Origin: Limnohabitans sp. TEGF004
GTDB lineage: Bacteria; Pseudomonadota; Gammaproteobacteria; Burkholderiales; Burkholderiaceae_C
Length of the DNA: 64,000 nucleotides
NCBI RefSeq assembly: GCF_027924965.1
Contig: NZ_AP027056.1
Coordinates: 2,356,001 to 2,420,000, forward strand
Reading direction: 5' to 3'
Part shown: positions 1-8,649 of the stretch, one piece after another
Layout: each line of letters begins with the position of its first letter
How positions within the stretch are numbered: the stretch's first letter is position 1
The notes under the pieces: generated by a model
The model's input: the letters and a program-made list of their open reading frames with translations, nothing else
The model's database searches: none
What the model was told of the DNA's origin: nothing
Made by a program: the position numbers and the translations under genes

Positions 1-150
1 CCTATCGGTGCAGGCGTAACCACTGTAGGTATTCCATTGGGCATGGGCGTGATCATTTTCACCATCGTGATCACCGGCATCTATGTGAACCGCGCGAACA
101 GCGAATACGACACGTTGACCAAGGAAATCTTGGAGGACGCAACCAAATGA
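1..150 (+). CDS. DUF485 (YjcH-like) membrane protein, 3' end
   Basis: The frame is open from base 1 to a TGA at 148-150, giving the last 49 residues of a protein whose start lies outside the window. One hydrophobic segment (roughly residues 13-32 of the fragment, [16 protein letters not shown]) is followed by a short charged tail ending in EDATK. This matches the C-terminus of the DUF485 small membrane proteins that precede acetate permease genes in proteobacteria. The stop overlaps the actP start as ATGA, which indicates translational coupling. The role of YjcH in acetate transport is not well defined. The assignment rests on tail shape and position. Confidence 0.8.
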   Translation, partial: PIGAGVTTVGIPLGMGVIIFTIVITGIYVNRANSEYDTLTKEILEDATK

Positions 151-1940
151 AAAAAATCTCCACACTCTTAGGCGCTTGTCTGGCGCTGGCGGCAGGCTCA
201 GCCTTCGCAGCAGGTGCTGACCTGGGTGAAACCACCAAGCAAGCCACCAACTGGACTGCCATCGTCATGTTCGGCGCATTCGTCATTGCCACGTTGGGCA
301 TCACGAAATGGGCTGCTGCCAAAACCAAATCTGCTGCTGACTTCTACACAGCGGGTGGCGGCATCACGGGCTTCCAAAACGGCTTGGCGATTGCGGGCGA
401 CTACATGTCGGCCGCTTCGTTCCTCGGCATTTCCGCTGCTGTGATGGCATCGGGCTATGACGGCTTGATCTACTCCATCGGCTTTCTGGTCGGCTGGCCT
501 GTGATCACCTTCTTGATGGCCGAGCGTCTGCGCAACTTGGGCAAATTCACGTTTGCCGACGTGGCAGGCTACCGCTTCGCTCAAACCCCGATCCGCGCCT
601 TTGCTGCCTCTGGCACGTTGGTGGTGGTGGCTTTCTATTTGATCGCTCAAATGGTGGGCGCGGGCTCATTGATCAAACTGTTGTTCGGTTTGGACTACTG
701 GATCGCCGTGGTGTTGGTCGGTGCATTGATGATGGTGTACGTGTTGTTCGGCGGCATGACTGCCACAACATGGGTGCAAATTATCAAAGCCATCATGCTG
801 CTCGCCGGTGTGACCTTCATGGCCTTCATGGTCTTGGCGCAATTCGGTTTCAGCCCTGAAGCTTTGTTTGCCAAAGGCGTTGAAGTGAAAACAGCTTTGG
901 CTGGCGTTGCCAAGGAAGCTGCCATTGCAGCGGCCACCGCCTCTGCAGCTGCCGCTGCCACACCTGAAGCCGCTGCTGCTGCCTCTGCTGCGTTGGACAA
1001 AGCCAATGCAACTGATGCCGCCAAAGTTGGCATGTCCATCATGGGCCCAGGCGGCTTCATCAAGGACCCGATCTCTGCCATTTCTTTCGGTATGGCTTTG
1101 ATGTTCGGTACTGCTGGTTTGCCACACATCTTGATGCGCTTCTTCACGGTGCCTGATGCCAAAGAAGCTCGTAAATCTGTGTTCTGGGCAACCACATGGA
1201 TTGGCTACTTCTACGTGTTGATTTTCATCATCGGTTTCGGCGCCATCACTTTGGTGATCACCAACCCTGAATTGAACGCACAACTCAAAGCCGGTGGCGC
1301 CAACATGGCGGCGGTGCTGGTGGCGAAGGCTGTTGGCGGCGACGTGTTCTTCGGCTTCATCTCTGCCGTGGCCTTCGCAACCATCTTGGCTGTGGTGGCT
1401 GGCTTGACCTTGTCTGGCGCATCTGCTGTGTCACACGACTTGTACGCGACGGTGTTCAAGAAGGGCAACGCTGACAGCGCGTCTGAATTGCGCGTGTCTC
1501 GCATCACCACCTTGGCGCTCGGCGTCGTGGCTGTGGTGTTGGGCATTGCGTTTGAAAAGCAAAACATCGCCTTCATGGTGGCCTTGGCTTTCGCGATTGC
1601 CGCGTCGGCTAACTTCCCTGTGTTGTTCATGTCTGTGCTGTGGAAAGATTGCACGACCAAAGGCGCCGTCATCGGTGGCTTCTTAGGTCTGATCTCTTCT
1701 GTGGCTTTGACCGTGGTGTCGCCTTCTGTGTGGGAAGCCGCACTGGGCAACCCAAAGGGTTCAGCATGGTTCCCTTATGCCTCACCTGCCTTGTTCTCGA
1801 TGACCATTGGCTTCGTGGGCATCTGGTTGTTCTCCATCTTGGACAACAGCGAACAAGCCAAGAAAGAGCGCGCAGCGTTCGCCGCACAACAAGTGCGTTC
1901 GGAAACTGGCTACGGCGCTTCTGGTGCATCGGGTCACTAA
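147..1940 (+). CDS. actP: Cation/acetate symporter ActP
   Basis: A 597-residue sodium/solute symporter-family permease that takes up acetate and other short-chain carboxylates across the inner membrane. A cleavable signal-like N-terminus ([21 protein letters not shown]) is followed by SSS-family hallmarks: the [20 protein letters not shown] region near 65-84, SAASFLG near 88-94, and many hydrophobic segments. The protein is about 50 residues longer than E. coli ActP; the excess is an Ala-rich stretch at about residues 244-293, between membrane segments. It is translationally coupled to the upstream DUF485 gene. Two hairpins follow the stop, the second a classical terminator. Family assignment is firm; exact substrate range is inferred. 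Confidence 0.95.
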   Translation: MKKISTLLGACLALAAGSAFAAGADLGETTKQATNWTAIVMFGAFVIATLGITKWAAAKTKSAADFYTAGGGITGFQNGLAIAGDYMSAASFLGISAAVMASGYDGLIYSIGFLVGWPVITFLMAERLRNLGKFTFADVAGYRFAQTPIRAFAASGTLVVVAFYLIAQMVGAGSLIKLLFGLDYWIAVVLVGALMMVYVLFGGMTATTWVQIIKAIMLLAGVTFMAFMVLAQFGFSPEALFAKGVEVKTALAGVAKEAAIAAATASAAAAATPEAAAAASAALDKANATDAAKVGMSIMGPGGFIKDPISAISFGMALMFGTAGLPHILMRFFTVPDAKEARKSVFWATTWIGYFYVLIFIIGFGAITLVITNPELNAQLKAGGANMAAVLVAKAVGGDVFFGFISAVAFATILAVVAGLTLSGASAVSHDLYATVFKKGNADSASELRVSRITTLALGVVAVVLGIAFEKQNIAFMVALAFAIAASANFPVLFMSVLWKDCTTKGAVIGGFLGLISSVALTVVSPSVWEAALGNPKGSAWFPYASPALFSMTIGFVGIWLFSILDNSEQAKKERAAFAAQQVRSETGYGASGASGH

Positions 1941-1952
1941 GACCTTCTGCAA

Positions 1953-2009
1953 CTGAGCCCTTCGGGGCTCAGGCCTTACGAAAACCGAGCATGCGTGCTC
2001 GGTTTTTTT
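1953..2009 (+). terminator. Intrinsic terminator after actP
   Basis: Two hairpins follow actP. The first is CTGAGCCC-TTCG-GGGCTCAG at 1953-1972. The second is AACCGAGCA-TGCG-TGCTCGGTT at about 1983-2004, followed directly by a T run. The second has the form of a Rho-independent terminator for the yjcH-actP unit. Confidence 0.85.
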
Positions 2010-2038
2010 ATGTCGATTCTCTTTGCTTCTTTGGCTTA

Positions 2039-2121
2039 GGCGTGTGAGGTGGGGTAGGCGAATACGGCGCCATTCGTCGCGCAGCGATGTAAGCCGTGTC
2101 GCCTACCTCACCTCGCGCGCC
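2039..2121. repeat. Long imperfect inverted repeat (REP-like palindrome)
   Basis: The arms at 2039-2061 and 2099-2121 are complementary over 23 positions with three mismatches. They can extend inward with ATACGGC (2062-2068) opposite GCCGTG (2093-2098). The loop contains a further small stem, TCGC-GCA-GCGA. It lies between the actP terminator and the converging exonuclease gene. The form resembles extragenic palindromes or a bidirectional transcription barrier. It has no T run, so it is not a simple terminator. No second copy was noticed in the window by eye. Confidence 0.6.
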
Positions 2122-2141
2122 AACGAAGGGAAGACAACAAA

Positions 2142-2798
2142 TCAACCGCCCCGCAGTTGACGCAACTTAATGAACGCCATGGCAGCCATCACAGCGTCAT
2201 TCAAAGCATCGTGCGCCTCACGCACAGGCAAATCCAAATCCGACATCAACGTAGCAAACCGCAAATCGATGTTGGGGTTGGTCTGCTGCTCATAAGGCAG
2301 CATCTGGCGAAACTTGTGGTCGTAGTACATCGCCGAGACTTCGATCTTGTGCTGTGGCAAGCCCTGACCCAAGAGCGGCCAAATGGCTCGGTTGAGCATG
2401 GCCACATCAAACTCTAAAAAGTAGCCCACCAAAGGACGGCTACCAATAAAGCGCATGAGCTGCTTCATGGCTTCATCTGCGGGCAAACCTTGGGCCACAT
2501 CTTGGCCTCGCAAACGATGAATGCGCACGCTGTCAGCAGATACGCCGCGCTCGGGACGCACCAACACTTCAAAGCGTTCGCTGGTCATGATTTTGTTGCC
2601 CACGATGCGCACCGCGCCAATCGAAATAATTTCATCCGAGCTGACGTTCAAGCCCGTGGTTTCGCAGTCCAACGACACCCACTCATTGGGCGGTGGGGCG
2701 TCAAACATGAAACGAAACTCAGGCAAACCGAGGTGATAAATCAACCACTCGCGCTTGAGTGAGCGCCACCACTGCAAAGGAGAAAGAAACGAAATCAT
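2142..2798 (-). CDS. DnaQ-like DEDDh 3'-5' exonuclease
   Basis: A 218-residue protein with the DEDDh exonuclease fold of the DNA polymerase III epsilon/RNase T class. Motif I is DCETTG near residue 45, motif II is in GYFLEFDVAMLN, and motif III is HDALND near residue 195, supplying the metal-binding acidic residues and the catalytic His. The N-terminal 30 residues are an extension outside the nuclease core. The chosen ATG at 2798 overlaps the TGA of the DUF294 gene (GTGATGA); a GTG three bases upstream is possible. The coupling to a cNMP/CBS/DUF294 gene beside actP suggests a joint regulatory role rather than a replisome function; that is inference. Confidence 0.88.
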   Translation of the reverse strand: MISFLSPLQWWRSLKREWLIYHLGLPEFRFMFDAPPPNEWVSLDCETTGLNVSSDEIISIGAVRIVGNKIMTSERFEVLVRPERGVSADSVRIHRLRGQDVAQGLPADEAMKQLMRFIGSRPLVGYFLEFDVAMLNRAIWPLLGQGLPQHKIEVSAMYYDHKFRQMLPYEQQTNPNIDLRFATLMSDLDLPVREAHDALNDAVMAAMAFIKLRQLRGG

Positions 2799-4615
2799 CA
2801 CAGGGTGTCAAGTTTGAATCGGCTGCGCAACAAGGCTTTGAAATGCTTCACCACACCCAACGCGTCTTTGAGCAAATCGCGCTCCAAGGTCGAGAGTTTG
2901 CCGACGTTGACCAAGCCCGACACCTCGCGTTGTGTTTCCATTTCAGTCACGCCAGCTTTGAGCTTCAGGCCCATCAAGAAATGCAAGCTCTGCGTGAGGT
3001 CAGCACCCAGCGCCGGAGTGATGACGTTGCGCGCCACCAAGGTTTCGATGCGCGCCGTGGTGCTGGTCTCTTGCAAATGCTCGGCCAAGGCCAAGCTGCG
3101 CACGCCGTGCACCAACGGAAAGATGCCCTCTTTCTTGAGGTGCAAACCTTGTTGGTCATCCAGCCCTAGCAAACGGTTCCACCAGCCTTGGCTATTGCCA
3201 AAGGCGTCAATCGATGCGGCAAAGCGCGCCAACATGGCATCGTTATCTGTGGCCAAACGTTGCAACACGAGCTGCGCATCTTGCAACAGGTGCACATCGC
3301 CACACACGGCATGAGCATCTAAGAAGATGGCCAAATTCATCAAGCTGTTGGCATCGGGCATGAGCAACCACTGCTTCACCATCTGCCCAAAGTCATAGGC
3401 AGTCTTGCGCCACATGGGGTTGTTCACCATGATGTGACCCGGACACTCGGGATAACCAAAAGCCGTCAAAGCATTGGAGAAGTCTTGGCAAATCGCATCG
3501 AGGTTGTCGGGTGGCGTGTAGCCATCGCGCAAGATCAGGCCGTTGTCTTGATCGGTCTTGAGCAGCTGCTCGCCGCGCCCTTCGCTGCCCATCACAAACA
3601 AACAACTGTTGGCGACCAAATCTGCGGGCGCAATCAGTTGCCACGCACGCTCAAACAAACGCGCGTTCAGATCTTGCACCAAACGCGCAATCAAACTCAC
3701 ACGTGTGCCACTGCGGTACAGCGTGGTGACCATGCGGGTGATCTGCGTGGCCGCTTGCGCCAAGCCGTCGATGTCGGTGGCCGCTTCGACCTGCACCGTG
3801 ATGAGGTGGGAGTGGTTGGACAAGAAGCTGAACAAATCCAAGGCCTCCAACACGCCCACGACATGGTCGTCCATCACGACCAAGCGGTGCACACGGTGAC
3901 GTTGCAACAGGGCCAAGGCATCGCCCACTTGGTCAGACGGACGCACGGCAATGATTTGGAAGTTGGCGAGGTCACCTATTTTTTGCTGCTCTAGCGGCGT
4001 ACCGTTCAAGATGGCGCGCTGCAAGGTCGAAGCGGTAAACACGCCCACGCGATCTGGCGTGACACTGCGGTCACGGACCAATACACACTTGGTGCGCTTC
4101 GCTTGCATCACCTTCACCACCGACACCACATCAGCATCCATTTCCACGAAATGCGCCGGGCGCACAAAGGCTTCGTCCACCCGCGACAGCGTGAGTGACT
4201 GCAACTCGTGTTGGCTTTGTCGTTGCGACAGCGCGGTGAGTTTGTTGCTCAGGTCCGAAAACAGCAAGGCACCAAAGGTGGCGTTGCTGGCAATCAAATC
4301 GGTCACGGTTTTGCGTGCCAACTGATAGGCCACCACCTCTTCTTGCGCCACAAATTTGTCGCTGGTTTTACCCGCCACCAAACCGCGACCATCAAAGGTG
4401 TCGTCGGGCCCGTACGTGGTGATGACTTCGTCGCCGTCGTACTGCGTGACAAAGCCTTTGATGATGACAAACAGGTGCGTGGGCGCGGTGCCCACCTCCA
4501 GAATCACGTCCCCTTCGGGGTGATAGACCACGTCCACACTGTCGCGCACCAAGCGCTGTTGGTCAGGCGTTAAGCAGTCAAACGGGGAGGCAGAGAAATT
4601 AAAAGCGTTGGGCAT
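2798..4615 (-). CDS. cNMP-binding/CBS/DUF294 nucleotidyltransferase-like protein
   Basis: A 605-residue multidomain protein. It has an N-terminal cyclic-nucleotide-binding domain (about 15-120), a pair of CBS domains (about 155-275), and a GlnD/DUF294 nucleotidyltransferase-like domain with GSEGRGEQ and TDQDN near residues 345-360. A helical C-terminal domain follows (about 460-600). Proteins of this architecture are thought to sense nucleotides and modify or regulate a partner; the reaction is not established. It converges with actP and is coupled to the exonuclease downstream. Such genes are often found near acetate or sodium/solute symporter genes in proteobacteria, so regulation of ActP activity is a reasonable inference. 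The ATG at 4615 begins the family-typical N-terminus. Confidence 0.88.
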   Translation of the reverse strand: MPNAFNFSASPFDCLTPDQQRLVRDSVDVVYHPEGDVILEVGTAPTHLFVIIKGFVTQYDGDEVITTYGPDDTFDGRGLVAGKTSDKFVAQEEVVAYQLARKTVTDLIASNATFGALLFSDLSNKLTALSQRQSQHELQSLTLSRVDEAFVRPAHFVEMDADVVSVVKVMQAKRTKCVLVRDRSVTPDRVGVFTASTLQRAILNGTPLEQQKIGDLANFQIIAVRPSDQVGDALALLQRHRVHRLVVMDDHVVGVLEALDLFSFLSNHSHLITVQVEAATDIDGLAQAATQITRMVTTLYRSGTRVSLIARLVQDLNARLFERAWQLIAPADLVANSCLFVMGSEGRGEQLLKTDQDNGLILRDGYTPPDNLDAICQDFSNALTAFGYPECPGHIMVNNPMWRKTAYDFGQMVKQWLLMPDANSLMNLAIFLDAHAVCGDVHLLQDAQLVLQRLATDNDAMLARFAASIDAFGNSQGWWNRLLGLDDQQGLHLKKEGIFPLVHGVRSLALAEHLQETSTTARIETLVARNVITPALGADLTQSLHFLMGLKLKAGVTEMETQREVSGLVNVGKLSTLERDLLKDALGVVKHFKALLRSRFKLDTL

Positions 4616-4642
4616 AAGGCATTGTCAGGGCAATGCCCTGAT

Positions 4643-5275
4643 TCAACGCTTGACGCCTTGCTGGATGCTTGCAGCGGCATCCCAGGCGTGGTCAAACCAT
4701 TGATCTCCATCAAGGTAGGCCCGCATCATAGGCAAGGCATCCAAGCCCCAGAACACTTTGTCATCGACACAGAAAGTAGGCACGCCAAACACGCCACGCG
4801 CGATGGCCTCTTCGGTGTTGGCTTTGAGCTGCTCTTTCACCTCTGGCGCGTCGACTGAGCGTTGAGGTCCGAGTTGTTGCGTCAAGGCCTGCAAGCGCTG
4901 AGCATCATCGGCAGGTGCACCGCCCTGCCACACGTGTTTGAAGATGGTTTCGCACACATAGCGGTTGGACTCGCCATCAGAGCTGCAGGCCACAGCCAAA
5001 CGCAACAAGGACAACGGATTGAATGGGTGCGATTGAGGCATGTCCATCGCCACGGCGAGTTGCTTGGCTTGCCACAGCACTTGGCGATACGTCCACTCAC
5101 GCTTACCTGGAATTTCAGCGGGTCCAAGTTGTCCGTTGTGTTTGAGCATCGCTGCAAACAACACCGGCTTGTAAACCATGCGATGGCTCACGCCCATCAG
5201 GCTTTTGGGCAAAGCCTCAAACGCGAGGTAGGCATAGGGCGAAATGAAATCGAGGTAGCAGGTGATGGTTTTCAT
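4643..5275 (-). CDS. 2-hydroxychromene-2-carboxylate isomerase-family protein (DsbA fold)
   Basis: A 210-residue thioredoxin/DsbA-fold protein of the HCCA isomerase / kappa-class GST family. The N-terminus reads YLDFISPYAYLAF, with Ser12 at the position of the catalytic serine of the family instead of a CxxC pair. Near the C-terminus, GVFGVPTFCVDDKVFWGLD is the cis-Pro region and glutathione-contact segment. In naphthalene degraders the enzyme isomerises 2-hydroxychromene-2-carboxylate with glutathione, but no naphthalene genes are present here. It is better read as a glutathione-dependent isomerase of unknown substrate. It lies downstream of DUF1289 and the liu genes on the same strand. Confidence 0.85.
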   Translation of the reverse strand: MKTITCYLDFISPYAYLAFEALPKSLMGVSHRMVYKPVLFAAMLKHNGQLGPAEIPGKREWTYRQVLWQAKQLAVAMDMPQSHPFNPLSLLRLAVACSSDGESNRYVCETIFKHVWQGGAPADDAQRLQALTQQLGPQRSVDAPEVKEQLKANTEEAIARGVFGVPTFCVDDKVFWGLDALPMMRAYLDGDQWFDHAWDAAASIQQGVKR

Positions 5276-5334
5276 GGCAGACGTCTTTAGATGTTCAAGG
5301 CCTCGTCACGCAAGGGGACATGACGGAGCACGAA

Positions 5335-5604
5335 TTACGAAGCCGCATGTGCAGCCAAACGCTCTCCAATAAGCTGCCATACCACGCGCTTATCATCGGC
5401 CGCGCGTTGTGCCCATCCACCAATTTCATCTAGCGTGCGCCAACAACCCTGGCAGAAGGTGGTGTCATCCGACATGCGGCAAATAGAGATACAGGGAGAT
5501 GGCGGCGCCTCGGTGCTTTGCAGCACGCGCTTAGCCTGCGCGCTCAAGCGCAAGTCAGCCGGCGTGAGGCCTTGAGGTTTGGGGGTGAGTTCGCTTCCAC
5601 ACAT
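5335..5604 (-). CDS. DUF1289 small cysteine-rich protein
   Basis: An 89-residue protein with the DUF1289 signature PSPCISICRMSDDTTFCQGC followed by WRTLDEIGGWAQ. The four cysteines look like a metal-binding site, likely zinc or Fe-S, but the function is unknown. A 35-residue N-terminal extension precedes the domain. The ATG at 5604 has no clear ribosome-binding site, and a start closer to the domain is possible. It lies 27 bases downstream of liuE on the same strand. Confidence 0.8.
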   Translation of the reverse strand: MCGSELTPKPQGLTPADLRLSAQAKRVLQSTEAPPSPCISICRMSDDTTFCQGCWRTLDEIGGWAQRAADDKRVVWQLIGERLAAHAAS

Positions 5605-5631
5605 GGGAGCATTGTCAGCGAACGTCGCCTC

Positions 5632-6546
5632 TCAAGCCGCGCGTTTGTTCAAAACCGCGCGTGAGACGAGGGAATTGGGCTTGCGCCCCAAGGCCTCGCT
5701 AATGAACACGCCAGCGTCAATCAGCTTGTCCAAATCAATGCCCGTCTCAATGCCCATGCCGTGCATCATGTAGACCACATCTTCGGTGGCCACATTACCC
5801 GTGGCGCCTTTGGCATAAGGGCATCCACCGAGACCCGCCACTGACGATTGGAAATTCCACACACCGACTTGCAATGCTGCCAGCGTGTTGACCAACGCTT
5901 GGCCATAGGTGTCATGAAAATGGCCCGACACATCGTTGAGCGCGTAGTGTTTCAGCGTGGCTTCTAATGCCGCTTGCACCTTGCGCGGCGTGCCCACACC
6001 GATGGTGTCCGCCACGTCCACACGCTGAATGCCTATGCCCTTCATAAGGCCCGCGAGGTAGCCCACGCGCTCAGGCGAAATCTCGCCCTCATAAGGGCAG
6101 CCCACGGTGCAACTCATCGCGCCACGCACAGCGATGCCCGCGTCGCGTGCGGCTTTGACCACGGGCGCGAATCGCTCAATGCTTTCAGCAATCGAGCAGT
6201 TGATGTTCTTTTGGCTAAAGGCTTCGCTAGCGGCACCAAACACCACAATTTCATCGGGCTTGGTTTTAAGCGCAGCCTCAAAGCCTTGCAAATTGGGTGT
6301 GAGCACCGAGTAGCGCACACCGGCATCGCGATGAATGCCCGCCATCACCTCGGCGTTGTCCGCCATTTGTGGCACCCATTTGGGCGACACAAAACTGGTG
6401 ACTTCAATCTCTTTCAGCCCCGCCGCTTGCAAGCGATGCACCAGCTCAACCTTGACGGCAGCGGGCACGGGTTGCTTTTCGTTTTGCAGGCCGTCGCGGG
6501 GACCGACATCAATCAGCTTGACGCGACGTGGCAAATTCATGGACAT
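5632..6546 (-). CDS. liuE: Hydroxymethylglutaryl-CoA lyase
   Basis: A 304-residue HMG-CoA lyase that cleaves HMG-CoA to acetyl-CoA and acetoacetate, the last specific step of leucine and isovalerate catabolism. The sequence starts with the family signature VKLIDVGPRDGLQNEKQ. It has the catalytic-loop Cys region GGCPYAKGATGNVATED near 230-246, and metal-binding His residues in HFHDTYGQAL. AAGG sits seven bases before the ATG at 6546, and liuD ends two bases upstream, so the two are co-transcribed. Together with liuB, liuC and liuD it completes 3-methylcrotonyl-CoA conversion. Confidence 0.95.
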   Translation of the reverse strand: MSMNLPRRVKLIDVGPRDGLQNEKQPVPAAVKVELVHRLQAAGLKEIEVTSFVSPKWVPQMADNAEVMAGIHRDAGVRYSVLTPNLQGFEAALKTKPDEIVVFGAASEAFSQKNINCSIAESIERFAPVVKAARDAGIAVRGAMSCTVGCPYEGEISPERVGYLAGLMKGIGIQRVDVADTIGVGTPRKVQAALEATLKHYALNDVSGHFHDTYGQALVNTLAALQVGVWNFQSSVAGLGGCPYAKGATGNVATEDVVYMMHGMGIETGIDLDKLIDAGVFISEALGRKPNSLVSRAVLNKRAA

Positions 6547-6548
6547 GG

Positions 6549-8582
6549 TTAAACCTTCAATTTCAAAAGCTCTTCGCCTTCGGCCACTTGGTCACCCGGC
6601 GCATAGAGCAGCTCCAACACTTCACCATCCGCAGGTGCGGCGATGGTGTGCTCCATTTTCATCGCTTCCATGACCGCCAACGGCTGACCGGCCTTGACTT
6701 TGTCACCTGCGGCAACCGCAAACGACACCACCTTGCCGGGCATGGGCGCTGTCAAGCGGCCGCCGGCCTCTTGCGCTTCGCCGGCATGGGCCAAAGCGTC
6801 GACCACTGTGATGCGTGTGGCGCCTTGGGGCGCAAACACATGGGCCACATCGTCGTGGCCTTGCGCTTCGTGGAACACCTGCACGCGGGCTGTGTGTCCC
6901 GCAAAGCTGATGTGCAAGGCATCGCCATCTGCGCGATAGGTCAGGTCGCCTTGCGCATCATTTACTTGCAACTGCAAGCTGCCGTCATGTGCGTAGGTCA
7001 GCAGCGCATTGTGTGTATCGCCATGAAACACAAAACCAAAGTTCCGCGTGGCCACGCCGTAAGCACGCCAGCCATCACGGCTGCTGAATGGGTCGTTACC
7101 TTTCAAGGCTTCTTCGCGGTGCAGCGTGTTGGCCACCACCGAAGCAGCGGTGAGTGCCAAGCCCAAAGGCTCTTGCGTAAACAAGGCTTTTTCTTCACGT
7201 TGAATCAAAGCGGTGTCGAGCTTGGCCGTGGCGAATGAATCGGTGCGGATGATGTGGCGCAAGAACTGCACATTGGTCGTCAAGCCAACAATGCGGGTTT
7301 GCGACAAGGCTTCGTCCAAACGCGCCAGCGCTTGCTCACGCGTGTCGCCGTGCACGATGAGCTTGGCCACCATCGAGTCGTAAAACGGGCTGATGCTGTC
7401 ACCTTCGCGCACGCCGTCGTCAATGCGGATCGCGGCACCTGCGCCACTCGTGCTCGGGATTTCAAAGCTGCTGCACGCAGGCTTGCGGTACACCGCCAAA
7501 GTGCCTGTGGCTGGCAAGAAATTGTTGTCAGGGTTTTCAGCACAAATGCGTGCTTCGATGGCGTGACCATGAATACGCAAATCGCTTTGCTGCAAAGGCA
7601 GCGGCTCGCCGCTGGCCACGCGCAGCTGCCACTCCACCAAGTCGAGACCAGTGATGGCTTCGGTCACGGGGTGCTCTACCTGCAAACGCGTGTTCATCTC
7701 CATGAAGAAAAACTTCATGGACTCGGGCTTGTCATACGCCGTTTGCTCCACGATGAATTCCACCGTGCCTGCGCCCACGTAGTTCACTGCTTTGGCGGCG
7801 GCTACAGCGGCCTCGCCCATTTGTTTGCGCAGCGCTTCGGTCATGCCGGGCGCTGGGGCTTCTTCCAACACCTTTTGGTGGCGGCGCTGCACAGAGCAAT
7901 CGCGCTCAAACAAATACACGCAGTTGCCATGTGTATCGCCAAACACTTGAATTTCGATGTGGCGCGGGCGTTGCACGTATTTCTCGATCAACACCGCGTC
8001 ATCGCCAAAGCTGTTGATGGCTTCGCGTTTGCAACTGGCCAATGCATCGGCAAACTCGGCGCTGCTGTTGACCACGCGCATGCCTTTGCCGCCACCGCCT
8101 GCGCTGGCTTTGATGAGCGCGGGGTAGCCTATTGCGTCGGCTTCGCGTTGCAGCAACGCAGGGTCTTGGTCGGCTGCGTGGTAGCCGGGAACCAAGGGCA
8201 CGCCTGCTTTTTCCATCAGTTGTTTGGATTCGGCTTTCAAGCCCATCGCCAAAATGGCAGAGGCTGGTGGGCCAATGAACACAAGGCCTGCGGCGGCACA
8301 TGCTTTGGCGAAGTCTTCGTTCTCACTCAAAAAGCCGTAGCCTGGATGCACCGCTTGTGCGCCTGTGTCTTTGGCCGCTTGCAAGATGCGCTCCCAGCGC
8401 AAGTAGCTGTCTTTGGGGGCGCTGCCACCGATGTGCACGGCTTCGTCGCACACCTGCACATGTTTGGCTTGTGCGTCGGCATCCGAATACACAGCCACGG
8501 TTTTGATGCCCATGCGGCGGGCAGTAGCGGCAACACGGCAGGCGATTTCGCCACGGTTGGCGATGAGGATTTTTTTAAACAT
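6549..8582 (-). CDS. liuD: 3-methylcrotonyl-CoA carboxylase alpha (biotin-carrying) subunit
   Basis: A 677-residue biotin-dependent carboxylase subunit. The biotin carboxylase domain (about 1-450) starts MFKKILIANRGEIACR and has the ATP-grasp glycine loop GGGGKGMR near 160-167 and HCO3-/ATP residues in FMEMNTRLQVEHPVTE. A linker region and C-terminal biotinyl domain follow, with AMKMEH, the biotinylated Lys being at about residue 642. With LiuB it carboxylates 3-methylcrotonyl-CoA. Acetyl- or propionyl-CoA carboxylase alpha subunits look similar, but position between liuC and liuE favours methylcrotonyl-CoA. The ATG at 8582 is preferred; a TTG 24 bases upstream would add residues absent in the family. 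Confidence 0.94.
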   Translation of the reverse strand: MFKKILIANRGEIACRVAATARRMGIKTVAVYSDADAQAKHVQVCDEAVHIGGSAPKDSYLRWERILQAAKDTGAQAVHPGYGFLSENEDFAKACAAAGLVFIGPPASAILAMGLKAESKQLMEKAGVPLVPGYHAADQDPALLQREADAIGYPALIKASAGGGGKGMRVVNSSAEFADALASCKREAINSFGDDAVLIEKYVQRPRHIEIQVFGDTHGNCVYLFERDCSVQRRHQKVLEEAPAPGMTEALRKQMGEAAVAAAKAVNYVGAGTVEFIVEQTAYDKPESMKFFFMEMNTRLQVEHPVTEAITGLDLVEWQLRVASGEPLPLQQSDLRIHGHAIEARICAENPDNNFLPATGTLAVYRKPACSSFEIPSTSGAGAAIRIDDGVREGDSISPFYDSMVAKLIVHGDTREQALARLDEALSQTRIVGLTTNVQFLRHIIRTDSFATAKLDTALIQREEKALFTQEPLGLALTAASVVANTLHREEALKGNDPFSSRDGWRAYGVATRNFGFVFHGDTHNALLTYAHDGSLQLQVNDAQGDLTYRADGDALHISFAGHTARVQVFHEAQGHDDVAHVFAPQGATRITVVDALAHAGEAQEAGGRLTAPMPGKVVSFAVAAGDKVKAGQPLAVMEAMKMEHTIAAPADGEVLELLYAPGDQVAEGEELLKLKV

Positions 8583-8649
8583 GACGGTGTGTCTTTCTAA
8601 ATTCAAGGCAAGGCGTGAAATTGCGAAGGGTCAAGCGATGTAGGTCACG

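Noticed and set aside
4643..5275. Naphthalene-degradation nahD
   Set aside because: Family match only; no other naphthalene pathway genes are present.
7254..8600. 448-codon open frame on the plus strand opposite liuD
   Set aside because: The opposite strand encodes a clear biotin carboxylase over its full length; the antisense frame is His/Gly-rich noise from GC-rich codon bias.
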